NCBI GenBank assembly: GCA_963704825.1
Contig: CAVPHV010000010.1
Location: 10,008 to 74,007, forward strand
Reading direction: 5' to 3'
Origin: CAVPHV01 sp963704825
Lineage (GTDB): Bacteria; Actinomycetota; Acidimicrobiia; Spongiisociales; UBA5794
DNA: 64,000 nt
The notes under the pieces were generated by a model. It was not told the DNA's origin. It saw nothing but the letters and a program-made list of their open reading frames with translations, and did no database searches. The position numbers were made by a program, and so were the translations under genes. Below are positions 7,913-16,498 of the stretch, piece by piece (the stretch's first letter is position 1; each line of letters starts with the position of its first letter).

Positions 7913-9437
7913 TCATTCCGGCCGGAGATCCACCCCACCGGCGGCGAGCAAGGCCTCCACTGCGTCCTGGACACTGCCCGAATCGAGATAGGCAGCAAGG
8001 TGATCGCCGGGACAGGCGGTGTGGGCGTGGTCGCCGTGTCCCGCAATCGTCTCCGGCGAGACGTCGTACTCATCGGCCGCCCAGGCCAGCACCGCCGCCA
8101 ACGACTCGAGTTGGGCCGCCGTGGGCCGGTCGACGTCGAAGTTGCCTTCCATGACCACCTGAAAATGTCCCGTCGTGTCGTAGTCGGTGAAGGTATCGGT
8201 CTCGTAGGCGGGGTCCCTCGCTTCGTACACCGTTCCATCGACACCGACGATGAAGTGGTACGAGATGTCCGGCCAGCCCTTGCCGTCCATGTGCCAGGCC
8301 TGCCACGACCGATAGCGGGCTGGGCCGGTCGTGGCCGATTGGGTGCCGGCATGGTGGACCGTCAGACGGGTGATGGTGTGGGGGACGAGACTGCCACTGC
8401 GGGGTGGGCGCGCTCCCCAGCCCTCGCGAGTGACGAAGCCGACCGGAACGGGCTCACAGCCAGCGTACGTCTTGGCGTTCGTGCACACGTCGTCGTCGGG
8501 ACCGCCATCGATGACATCTGGGCCGAGGCCACCATCGAGCACGTCGTTGCCACGGCCACCGGAGAGCGTGTTCCCGGCACCGTTGCCCCGAATCTCGTCG
8601 TGATGATCGCTGCCGACGACATTCTGGATACCGGCTGTCACGTCGCGGCCGCGGCCCGATACGGTCCCGGCGGAAAGGTCGACGACCACCCGGCGGGGCG
8701 AGGCGCCGTAGGAGATGGTGTCACTGCCGGCGCCACCTCTTGCGACGTCATCTCCCCCGCCCGGCTCGAGCACATCGTCCCCGGGGCCGCCGCGCACGAC
8801 GTCATCCCCAAGACCGCCGTGCAGCAGGTCGTTCCCATCCTACTCCCTCGAGCACATCACCACCGGCAGCGCCATAGAGCTCATCCGGTCCCAGGCCGCC
8901 GACGAGTCGATCGGCGCCGTCCCTTCCCTTGATGAGGTCGCGACCACCGCCTCCTCGGATCTCGTTGGGCGCATTCGTCCCAAGCAGGACGTCGTCGAAG
9001 CGCGACCCTACGGCGTTCTCAATCGAAAAGAGCTGGTCAATCCCATCCCCACCTGACGCCGTGCCGGCGGAAAGGTCGACGCGGACCCGATCTTCGGCGT
9101 TGCCGTATCCAGCGGTGTCGGAGCCATAGCCCCCAAGCATCACGTCGAAGCCGAGCCCGCCGACGAGAGTGTCATTGCCGTCGTTGCCGCAGATGGTGTC
9201 GTTCCCGCTCCCCGCCACGATGCGGTCGTCGCCACCAAGAGCGACAATCACGTCGTCGCCGTCTGTGCCCCGCACCACATCATCCCCGGACGTGCCGACG
9301 ATGGTGGCGATTTTGCCATCGCAGCTCGGCGCAGCGGCGCCGGCGTCGGGCGGTAGTGAGGCCGAGACTCCGGGTGCGGCCGCGACCAGTACGAGACCGC
9401 ACAACGCCAGCCGACTGAGTTGTACCAAAGCGCCCAT
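7913..9437 (-). pseudogene. Secreted RTX-repeat N-acetylmuramoyl-L-alanine amidase, one frameshift
   Basis: Two minus-strand frames form one protein of about 508 residues. The first starts at ATG 9437 with a signal peptide (LALCGLVLVAAAPGVSA), a CDGKIATIVGT motif and hemolysin-type Ca-binding nonapeptides (GGDD, GNDT). It hits a stop at 8802. The second continues the same repeats (GGPGDDVLEPGGG), then from about 8430 carries an Ami_2/PGRP amidase domain with zinc ligands in LTVHHAG and GHGDHAHTACPGDH. The register slips by one base within GGAGTAGGATGGG at about 8838-8850; without it the repeat GNDLLHGGLGDD reads through. It would cleave the stem peptide from peptidoglycan. Sequencing error or a true null mutation are both possible. 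Confidence 0.8.
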
Positions 9438-9583
9438 CGGCTTCCTCCGCCAGGCAACCGCCCCGCACCACCGGGAGATCGTAGACGAACCGTCAACCCG
9501 CTGTCCGTGCCCCGCCTCCTCGAACCCGCACGGGCCGGAGCGTCGATCGATAGGGTTGGGCTTTGCGACCAGAGGAGGGCCCC

Positions 9584-10075
9584 ATGACCGACCCAGTAGA
9601 GGTGTACCGGGCACAGGCAGCACCGGCGGCGATCGAGGCGAGCCTTGCCTCGAAGACACCAAAGGCGGTGGTGGGAACTCTCAACGAGGACGGGACCATC
9701 CACCTTGCCTTCGTGATCTTCCTCTATGAGAACGGACGCTTCTACTTCGAGACGTCGTCGGTGACCAAGAAGGCCCGCAACGCGGCAGCTCGACCGACCG
9801 CCTCGTTCGCCATCGAAGGCCCGGGCTTCATGGCGATGGCTGAAGGTACTGCCCGGGTGATCACAGGCGCCGAGGCTCAGGCGATCAATGCCCGGTTGCG
9901 CGCCAAATACCTCACCCCCGAAGCGAGAAGCTCTGTGGGTGAGGCCTGGGGAGAGCTCGATGACGTCGCCGTCGAGATCACGCCGGCCAAGTGGCGGTCA
10001 TGGTCGGCGGAGAAGTTCGGCGACCTCACCGTCGAAGCGGCGGCCGGAGCCGACATCTGGCTCCCCGACGACTGA
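9584..10075 (+). CDS. PPOX-class flavin/F420-dependent oxidoreductase-fold protein
   Basis: The 163-residue split-barrel protein has the pyridoxamine-5'-phosphate-oxidase fold (AVVGTLNEDGTIHLAFVIFLYENGRFYFETS..TKKARNAAARPTASF). Members bind FMN, F420 or heme; substrate is not predictable. ATG 9584 is chosen because AGAGGAGGG lies 4-12 bases before it; an in-frame upstream start at 9563 would add seven unlikely residues. It is divergent from the RTX amidase and followed 8 bp after its stop by repeat copy B. Confidence 0.75.
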   Translation: MTDPVEVYRAQAAPAAIEASLASKTPKAVVGTLNEDGTIHLAFVIFLYENGRFYFETSSVTKKARNAAARPTASFAIEGPGFMAMAEGTARVITGAEAQAINARLRAKYLTPEARSSVGEAWGELDDVAVEITPAKWRSWSAEKFGDLTVEAAAGADIWLPDD

Positions 10076-10083
10076 AGAAGCCC

Positions 10084-10133
10084 GTTCCGGCGTGGCTGAG
10101 GTACCGGAAATCGCGCCTGAGCCACGCAAGAAC
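10084..10133 (+). repeat. 50-bp palindromic repeat, copy B
   Basis: This copy begins 8 bp after the stop of the PPOX gene. Its arms GTTCCGGCGTGGCT and AGCCACGCAAGAAC pair; the core contains GGTACC and TCGCGCC, nearly identical to copy A and in the same orientation. A stable stem right behind a stop codon suggests a role at the transcript 3' end. Confidence 0.88.
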
Positions 10134-10180
10134 GGGGAGGTCGTGGTCCGCGCCTATGGTGTCGGCGCACAAGGAGCGGT

Positions 10181-11575
10181 ATGGAACGGCAACTCATCAA
10201 GCACGTGCTCGATCGTGAAGACTTCGGCGCCGAGGTGACCATTGCCGGCTGGGTGCGGACTCGGCGCGACTCGAAGGCCGGGTTCTCCTTCATCGAGTTG
10301 TACGACGGCTCGTCCTTCAGCGGCATGCAAGTCGTCGCCGACGGCGACCTCCCCAACTACGAATCCGAGATCCTCAAGCTCAACATCGGCAGCTCCGCCC
10401 GCATCACCGGCGAGTTGGTTGAGTCTCCCGGCAAGGGCCAGCGGGTCGAGGTCAAGGCAGCCAACGTCGAGGTGTTCGGCTTCGCCGATCCTGAGAGCTA
10501 CCCGCTCCAGAAGAAGCGAATGTCGTTCGAAGCCCTGCGCGACATCGCCCACCTGAGGCCCCGCACCAACACCATCGGCGCCGCCGCCCGGGTCCGCAAC
10601 GAACTCACCTACGCAACGCACCGCTTCTTTCAGGAGCGCGACTTCCTCTACCTGCACACACCGCTGATCACCACCAGCGACGCCGAGGGCGCCGGGGCCA
10701 TGTTCCGGGTGACGATGATCGATCCTGCCGCACCACCGCGCACCGCCGAAGGGGCGGTCGACTACACCGAGGACTTCTTCGGCAAACCGACGTTCCTCAC
10801 TGTGAGCGGACAACTCAATGCCGAGGCCTATGCCCTCGCCGTCGATCGGGTCTACACGTTCGGGCCGACCTTCCGCGCCGAGAACTCGAACACCCGCCGC
10901 CACCTCGCTGAGTTCTGGATGATCGAACCGGAGATGGCCTTCGCCGACCTCAACGACAACGCCGACCTGGCGGAGGATTACGTGCGCTACCTGGTTCGCT
11001 CCGTGCTCGACAACTGTGGCGACGACCTCGAGTTCTTCAACAAGTGGGTCGACGAATCGCTGATCGAGCGCCTCACCGGAGTTGCCGACAGCGACTTCGA
11101 ACGGATCACCTACACCGAGGCGATCGACGTGCTCGAGCGGACCGACGAGCCGTTTGAGTTCCCCGTTGCGTGGGGCGTCGACCTCCAGTCCGAACATGAG
11201 CGTTACCTCACCGAGACGGCGTTCAAGCGGCCGGTGATCGTCACCGACTTCCCGTTCGACTTCAAGGCCTTCTACATGCGCCGCAACGACGACGGCAAGA
11301 CCGTCGGCGCCATGGATGTGCTCGTGCCTCAAGTCGGTGAGATCATCGGCGGCAGCCAACGCGAGGAACGCCTCGATGTGCTGGCCGAGAGCATGGCGCT
11401 CAAGGGCATGGATGAGGATCACTACTGGTGGTATCTCGACCTGCGGCGTTTCGGCACGGCGCCCCACGCCGGCTTCGGCCTCGGGCTGGAACGGGTCGTG
11501 CAGTTCTGCACCGGCCTCCCGAACATCCGCGAGGTCATCCCCTTCCCTCGGTCGCCGCGCAACGCCGAGTTCTGA
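10181..11575 (+). CDS. asnS: Asparagine--tRNA ligase
   Basis: The 464-residue class IIb aminoacyl-tRNA synthetase charges tRNA-Asn. It has an N-terminal OB-fold anticodon-binding domain (VTIAGWVRTRRDSK...FIELYDGS), motif 2 (FGPTFRAENSNTRRHLAEFWMIEPE) and motif 3 (GFGLGLERVVQF). AENSNTRRHL distinguishes AsnRS from AspRS. AAGGAG lies a few bases before the ATG. Length is typical. It is followed after 3 bp by repeat copy C. Confidence 0.95.
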   Translation: MERQLIKHVLDREDFGAEVTIAGWVRTRRDSKAGFSFIELYDGSSFSGMQVVADGDLPNYESEILKLNIGSSARITGELVESPGKGQRVEVKAANVEVFGFADPESYPLQKKRMSFEALRDIAHLRPRTNTIGAAARVRNELTYATHRFFQERDFLYLHTPLITTSDAEGAGAMFRVTMIDPAAPPRTAEGAVDYTEDFFGKPTFLTVSGQLNAEAYALAVDRVYTFGPTFRAENSNTRRHLAEFWMIEPEMAFADLNDNADLAEDYVRYLVRSVLDNCGDDLEFFNKWVDESLIERLTGVADSDFERITYTEAIDVLERTDEPFEFPVAWGVDLQSEHERYLTETAFKRPVIVTDFPFDFKAFYMRRNDDGKTVGAMDVLVPQVGEIIGGSQREERLDVLAESMALKGMDEDHYWWYLDLRRFGTAPHAGFGLGLERVVQFCTGLPNIREVIPFPRSPRNAEF

Positions 11576-11578
11576 TTC

Positions 11579-11628
11579 GTTCCGGCGTGGCTGGGGTACC
11601 ACTTCTGGTATCTCAGCCACGCAAGAAC
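11579..11628 (+). repeat. 50-bp palindromic repeat, copy C
   Basis: This copy starts 3 bp after the asnS stop. The arms match copies A and B (GTTCCGGCGTGGCT / AGCCACGCAAGAAC), but the core is replaced by GGTACCACTTCTGGTATC, which makes the whole unit closer to a perfect palindrome. Confidence 0.85.
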
Positions 11629-11667
11629 AGAAGTCGGTAGCCTCGGCATGACGGAAGGAGGCCGGCG

Positions 11668-12507
11668 TTGAGCAGCTTCGAGTTCATCTTCATGGCGGAC
11701 TGCCAACTCGGCGCCTACGCCACGTTCAGCGGCATGCGCGAAACCGACATCGCAGACTTTACGCAGCGGGACATGCGAGTTGAGATCGTCCCCAAGGTCG
11801 AAGGCTTCGAGTGGGATGCAGCCCGCTACTCAGAGGCAATCGCCGCCGCCAACGCCCTCCGGCCTGCCTTCGTGGTGATGGGCGGCGACATGATCGACGA
11901 CCCCAACTCGCAGGCTCAGCTCGAGGCACTGCTCGAGATCACGGCCGGGCTCGACCCCGATATCGCCATGCGGTGGGTGCCCGGCAACCACGACATCGCC
12001 CCAGACACGGTGACGCCGACGCGAGACAGCATCGACGCCTACCGCGCCGTGTTTGGCCCCGACTACTACGGCTTCGACCACGGTGGCACGCGCTTCATCA
12101 TCCTCAACACGGTCGTTATCGACCACCCGGAACAGGTCCCGGACGAGTGGGACGAGCAACTCGCGTTCGTCGAGTGGGAGGCGACGCGAGCGGCGGCGAA
12201 CGACTCCCAGGTAGTCCTGCTCGGCCACCATCCCCTCTTCATCCACAAGCCGAACGAAGCGGACACGTACTGGAATCTCCCGCGGAAACGCCGCAAGGTC
12301 ATCCTCGACCTCGCGCACCAAGCCGGGGTCAGAAACGCTTTCGCCGGCCACTGGCACCGCAACGCCATCGCCCGCGACGGTGACCTGGAGATGGTCACGT
12401 CGGGCCCGGTGGGCTATCCGCTCGGCACAGACCCATCGGGATTCCGTATTGTGCGAGTCGAACCCGACCGCATCACCCACGAATACCGACCGCTCGACGT
12501 CCGCTGA
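11668..12507 (+). CDS. Calcineurin-like metallophosphoesterase
   Basis: This 279-residue protein has all binuclear metal motifs in order: D11 in FMADCQLG, GGDMIDD, GNHDI, GHHP and GHWHR. The arrangement resembles the CPPED1/cyclic-nucleotide phosphodiesterase branch. There is no signal peptide, so it is likely cytoplasmic. TTG 11668 is preferred: GGAAGGAGG lies 6 bases upstream, and the later ATG would leave only one residue before the metal-ligand Asp. It ends 3 bp before the next gene and probably forms an operon with the response regulator and kinase, which is interesting because that kinase has a cyclic-nucleotide-binding fold. Confidence 0.8.
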   Translation: MSSFEFIFMADCQLGAYATFSGMRETDIADFTQRDMRVEIVPKVEGFEWDAARYSEAIAAANALRPAFVVMGGDMIDDPNSQAQLEALLEITAGLDPDIAMRWVPGNHDIAPDTVTPTRDSIDAYRAVFGPDYYGFDHGGTRFIILNTVVIDHPEQVPDEWDEQLAFVEWEATRAAANDSQVVLLGHHPLFIHKPNEADTYWNLPRKRRKVILDLAHQAGVRNAFAGHWHRNAIARDGDLEMVTSGPVGYPLGTDPSGFRIVRVEPDRITHEYRPLDVR

Positions 12508-12510
12508 GGA

Positions 12511-14178
12511 GTGCCCGTGACCAAACCGGCCATCGTCGCCGTTGACGACGACCCCCAGGTGCTCGCCGCCATCGGCCGCGACCTCCGCGGCCACTACGGC
12601 GAGCACTACCGCATCGTGCGCGCCGCATCCGGTCTCGAAGGACTCGAGGCCGTCGATGAGATCCTCGCTCGGGGCGACGTCGTGGCGCTGTTTCTGGTGG
12701 ATCAGCGGATGCCCGAGATGGCGGGAACCGATTTCCTGCTCGAAGCTCGCAATCGATTCCCCGATGCCAAGCGCCTCCTGCTCACGGCCTATGCCGACAC
12801 CGGCGCCGCGATTGCTGCCATCAATGAGGTCGGGCTCGACCACTACCTGATGAAGCCGTGGGATCCGCCCGAGGAGCACCTCTACCCCATCCTCGACGAC
12901 CTGCTCGACGACTGGCGGGCCAACGTGCCCGCCCCCTTCGAAGGCATCCGGGTTGCCGGCACGACGTGGTCGCCGGCGACCCATGACGTCAAGGACTTCC
13001 TGGCACGCAACCAGATCCCCTACCGGTTCCTCGACATCGAACGTGATGCCGAGGCTGCCGCGATGGTCGAAGCCGCGGCAGGCGACACCGGCGCCATCCC
13101 CGTTGTCTTCTGCCCCGACGCCTCACCCATGGTGCGGCCCGATCGCAAGGCGCTCGCCGATGCGGTCGGCCTTCAGACCGAGGCGGAGAGTCCGTTCTAC
13201 GACCTCGTCATCATCGGAGGGGGCCCCGCCGGTCTCGCCGGCGCCGTGTACGGAGCCTCCGAAGGGCTGCGTGTCGTGCTCATCGAGAAGGAGGCCCCCG
13301 GCGGACAAGCCGGCACCAGTTCGCGGATCGAGAACTACCTGGGGTTTCCCAGCGGGATCAGCGGCGGCGACCTCTCTCGCCGGGCGGTGGCGCAAGCAAC
13401 CCGTCTCGGGGCCGAACTCATCACCGGCGTCGAGGTCGTCGGGGTCAGCGTCGAGGACACGATCAAGGTTGTGACCCTGTCGGACGGCACCGATCTTCGT
13501 TGCCATGCGTTGCTGATCACCACCGGCATGACGGTGCGCAAGCTCGCCGTCCCCGGCTACGAGAAATATGAGGGGGCCGGTGTCTACTACGGAGCGGCTC
13601 CCAGCGAGGCCGCCACCTACGCCGGCGGCCACGTCTATGTCATCGGCGGCGCCAACTCGGCAGGCCAGGCTGCCATGATGTTCAGCAGGCACGTCGAGCA
13701 GGTGACGATGATCGTCCGCAGTGACTCTCTCGGCGAAAAGATGTCGCAGTACCTCGTCGATCAGATCGGTTCGACTCCCAACATCGAAGTCCTCACCAGT
13801 TCCCAAGTGACCGAGGTGGGCGGATCCCACCTCGTCGAATGGATCGGCTTGCGCAACTTGGCGACCGGCGAAGAAGCCCAACGCCCGGCGCAGGCCATCT
13901 TCATCTTTGTCGGCGCCGTGCCCCACTCCGCTTGTGTCACGGACCTGGTTGCCGTCGACGACCATGGGTTCATCCTCACCGGCGACGACATCTTCATCGA
14001 CGGCAAGCGACCCCAGACCTGGACGGCGGAGCGCAGCCCCCACTTGATGGAGACCAGCATCCCAGGCATCTTTGCGGCAGGCGACGTACGCGCCGGGGTC
14101 GTGCGCAGGGTGGCATCTGCCGTCGGTCAGGGCTCGATCGCCATCTCGATGGTGCACAAGTACCTCGAAGGCGTGTGA
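12511..14178 (+). CDS. Response regulator fused to glutaredoxin-like and thioredoxin-reductase-like modules
   Basis: A 555-residue fusion. Residues 5-125 are a receiver domain with acidic pocket VDDD, phospho-acceptor D64 (LVDQRMPEM) and K114 (YLMKPWD). Residues about 145-220 resemble glutaredoxin, but the CPxC site is S154-P-A-T157. Residues 230-555 are a TrxR-like FAD/NAD(P)H oxidoreductase (GGGPAG at 236, GGQAGTSSRIENYLGFP, VIGGANSAGQAA, GDVRAG); the CATC motif is replaced by G361-A-A-P364. It therefore cannot do dithiol exchange through these sites; the product of flavin turnover is unknown. The GTG at 12511 or the one at 12517 starts the gene; GAGGA at 12506-12510 favours 12517. The next gene, its likely kinase, overlaps by one base (TGATG). 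Confidence 0.85.
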   Translation: MPVTKPAIVAVDDDPQVLAAIGRDLRGHYGEHYRIVRAASGLEGLEAVDEILARGDVVALFLVDQRMPEMAGTDFLLEARNRFPDAKRLLLTAYADTGAAIAAINEVGLDHYLMKPWDPPEEHLYPILDDLLDDWRANVPAPFEGIRVAGTTWSPATHDVKDFLARNQIPYRFLDIERDAEAAAMVEAAAGDTGAIPVVFCPDASPMVRPDRKALADAVGLQTEAESPFYDLVIIGGGPAGLAGAVYGASEGLRVVLIEKEAPGGQAGTSSRIENYLGFPSGISGGDLSRRAVAQATRLGAELITGVEVVGVSVEDTIKVVTLSDGTDLRCHALLITTGMTVRKLAVPGYEKYEGAGVYYGAAPSEAATYAGGHVYVIGGANSAGQAAMMFSRHVEQVTMIVRSDSLGEKMSQYLVDQIGSTPNIEVLTSSQVTEVGGSHLVEWIGLRNLATGEEAQRPAQAIFIFVGAVPHSACVTDLVAVDDHGFILTGDDIFIDGKRPQTWTAERSPHLMETSIPGIFAAGDVRAGVVRRVASAVGQGSIAISMVHKYLEGV

Positions 14179-15566
14179 TGCGCGAGGCCCTTTGCCAGGT
14201 CCCTTTGTTCGCCGATCTCTCCGACGAGGATCTCGATCATCTGGCCGCCGGAGTGTTCAGCGAGTCCTTCCCGGCCGGGACCGTCGTGTTCTCCGAAGGG
14301 GACGACGGTGACCGGGCCTGCGTGATCATCGACGGCGAGGTCGAGGTGATCAAGGTCACGGGCCCCCGCGAGGTGCTGCTGGCCGTCCGGGGACCGGGGG
14401 ATGTCATCGGCGAGATGGCGCTGCTGGATTCGGCACCACGAATGGCATCGATCCGAACCAAGTCGGAGGTCACCTTCCTGTCGATCCCCAAGGAGGTGCT
14501 CGACGAACTCCTGGCTACCTCGGCGACCGCGGCCCGGTCGCTCTTTGGGGTGCTGTTGGCTCGGTGGCGCGAGACCGAGGTCCGGCTGAGACAGTCAGAG
14601 CGCATGGCCCAGATCGGGACCTTGACCGCCGGGCTCGCTCATGAGATGAACAACCCGGCTGCCGCGGTCAAGCGCGGCGCCGGCCAGCTCGGAGGTGCCA
14701 TCGAACGCCTCAGCCGGTCAACGGCTGCGCTGCAGGCGGCCGGCCTCGACGCTGCCGTCCATGACCGTGTGGCGGCAATGCTCGCCGGGGCCCGCGGGCT
14801 CCAGGGCCCGCTCAGTGCGCTGGAACGAAGCGACCGCGAAGCCGACATCGAGGCGGCTCTCAACGATCTCGGAGTTGCCGACGCCTGGCGATTGGCCCCC
14901 GATGTAGTTGCCGCCGGGGTCGACCCGGCGCAGCTCCGAGACGCCGTCGCCGGTCTCGACACGGGCGCACTGTCGTTGGTGATCGAGGCGCTCGGGGCAA
15001 CCGCCGATGCAGCCTCGCTCGTCCGTGAGATCGAGGAGGGCGCGACCCGACTTTCCGACATCGTCGGAGCCCTGAAGTCGTACTCCCACCTGGATCGGGC
15101 TCCCCTCCAGGAGGTCGACGTGCGCCGTGGCATCGATGACACCCTGCTCATCCTCCGCCGCAAGGTCGATGGAATCGACGTTCGTCGGGAGTATCCGGCC
15201 GACCCGGTCGAGATTCAGGCGTATGCCGCGGAACTCAATCAGGTGTGGACCAACCTCATCGACAACGCCGCCGACGCCCTCATCGACTCCAAGACTCCCG
15301 ATCCCGTCATTGTCATCCGTGTCATCGAACAGGCCGATGGGGTGATTGTCGACGTCGAAGACAACGGACCAGGGATCCCTCCAGACGTGGCGGCTCAGGT
15401 GTTCGATGCGTTCTTCACCACCAAGCCGGTCGGCAGCGGTACCGGACTCGGCCTCGACATCAGCTACGGGATCGTCGTCCACCGCCACCGAGGAGAGATC
15501 TCCGTCGATTCGGTTCCCGGCCGCACCACATTCCGGGTCGTCTTACCGGCCGACCCCGACGCCTGA
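14178..15566 (+). CDS. Histidine kinase with N-terminal cyclic-nucleotide-binding-type domain
   Basis: A 462-residue soluble sensor kinase. Residues 10-125 form a cNMP-binding-type beta-barrel (FSEGDDGDRACVIIDGEVEV, GDVIGEMALLDSAPRMASI). The H-box is LAHEMNNPAA with H155; an insertion of about 150 residues follows before the ATPase domain with N-box (NQVWTNLIDNAADAL), G1 (VEDNGPGIP), FFTTKP and G2 (GTGLGLDIS). Start ATG 14178 overlaps the response-regulator stop by one base, so the partner is clear. No membrane segment is visible; the signal is probably intracellular. It ends 9 bp before repeat copy D. Confidence 0.88.
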   Translation: MREALCQVPLFADLSDEDLDHLAAGVFSESFPAGTVVFSEGDDGDRACVIIDGEVEVIKVTGPREVLLAVRGPGDVIGEMALLDSAPRMASIRTKSEVTFLSIPKEVLDELLATSATAARSLFGVLLARWRETEVRLRQSERMAQIGTLTAGLAHEMNNPAAAVKRGAGQLGGAIERLSRSTAALQAAGLDAAVHDRVAAMLAGARGLQGPLSALERSDREADIEAALNDLGVADAWRLAPDVVAAGVDPAQLRDAVAGLDTGALSLVIEALGATADAASLVREIEEGATRLSDIVGALKSYSHLDRAPLQEVDVRRGIDDTLLILRRKVDGIDVRREYPADPVEIQAYAAELNQVWTNLIDNAADALIDSKTPDPVIVIRVIEQADGVIVDVEDNGPGIPPDVAAQVFDAFFTTKPVGSGTGLGLDISYGIVVHRHRGEISVDSVPGRTTFRVVLPADPDA

Positions 15567-15575
15567 CCTCAAACT

Positions 15576-15625
15576 GTTCGTGCGTGGCTCGGGCGCGGTT
15601 TCTGGTACCGCAGCCACGCAAGAAC
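15576..15625 (-). repeat. 50-bp palindromic repeat, copy D
   Basis: This copy starts 9 bp after the kinase stop and lies in the opposite orientation to copies A and B. Its core reads GCGCGGTTTCTGGTACC. It is paired with copy E 22 bp further on, filling the gap between two convergent genes. Confidence 0.88.
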
Positions 15626-15647
15626 AGGAGACGTCCGGCGCAGACCT

Positions 15648-15697
15648 GTTCCTGCGTGGTTCAAGCGCGGTTTCTGGTACCGCAGCCACGCAAGAAC
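15648..15697 (-). repeat. 50-bp palindromic repeat, copy E
   Basis: A close duplicate of copy D (core GCGCGGTTTCTGGTACC, arm AGCCACGCAAGAAC). It ends 9 bp before the stop codon of the opposing cysQ gene, so D and E form a symmetric double hairpin between convergent genes. Confidence 0.88.
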
Positions 15698-15706
15698 AAG
15701 GAGCGG

Positions 15707-16498
15707 TCAGTCCCGGTAGTCCATCAGGAACTCGCGCAACGGAGCCTCGAGGCCGCCGGCGACGGCAACGAAGCCGGGAAGCAACGGGTTCTTCTGGTTG
15801 AACTCGATAGTTTCGCCGTCGGGACCGAAGACGGCGCCACCAGCGGCCACCACCAAGGCAGCGCCGGCGGCGACATCCCACTCGTTCTTGGGCACCAGCG
15901 TCCAGGTGGCATCGGCGAGTCCGGCTGCCACGCAGCCGATCTTGTACGCAACCGAGCCCATGTTGCGGATCGAAATTGGGGTTGTGAGAAATGGCCCCCA
16001 CTCACCCCGTTTCACCTCGCTGCGGCTGGCCAGCACCAGCGCACCACGCAGGTCGGTCGTCGGGGTGACCCCGGCCGGCTCGCCGTTGATCGTCACCCCG
16101 TCGTCGACCGAGCCGACGATGCGATGGCCGGCGACCGGATTGAGAATGCCTCCGGCGACCGGCCGCCCGTCGACCGCGAGGCCGATCGAAATGCACCACT
16201 CCGGGATCCCGGCGACAAACTCACGAGTCCCGTCGACCGGGTCAACGATCCACACCCGCTCGCACTCGAGCCGGGCGGCATCGTCTGCCGTTTCCTCGGA
16301 GAACCAGCCCTCGCCGTCGCGCGGCAGCGTTGCGAGCAAAGCCTCGTTGACGGCCAGGTCGGCCGCGGTGACGGGATCGTCACCGGACTTCATCCGCGCT
16401 TCGATCGCGCCCGGCGTGAACGGCTCGAGCGCAACCGCAGCGACGTCCAGTGCCGCCTCGATCCGGGCGACGTCGTCTCCGGCGGTGATCCGGGCCAT
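15707..16498 (-). CDS. cysQ: 3'(2'),5'-bisphosphate nucleotidase CysQ-like (inositol monophosphatase family)
   Basis: This 263-residue protein has the family metal motifs: DPVTAAD, FSEE (E68-E69), WIVDPVDGT (D86, D89) and NEWDVAAG. CysQ hydrolyses PAP/PAPS by-products of sulfate assimilation. The family also includes inositol phosphatases, but the gene overlaps the stop of the sulfurylase/APS kinase gene by one base (TGATG), which supports the CysQ role. Confidence 0.85.
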   Translation of the reverse strand: MARITAGDDVARIEAALDVAAVALEPFTPGAIEARMKSGDDPVTAADLAVNEALLATLPRDGEGWFSEETADDAARLECERVWIVDPVDGTREFVAGIPEWCISIGLAVDGRPVAGGILNPVAGHRIVGSVDDGVTINGEPAGVTPTTDLRGALVLASRSEVKRGEWGPFLTTPISIRNMGSVAYKIGCVAAGLADATWTLVPKNEWDVAAGAALVVAAGGAVFGPDGETIEFNQKNPLLPGFVAVAGGLEAPLREFLMDYRD

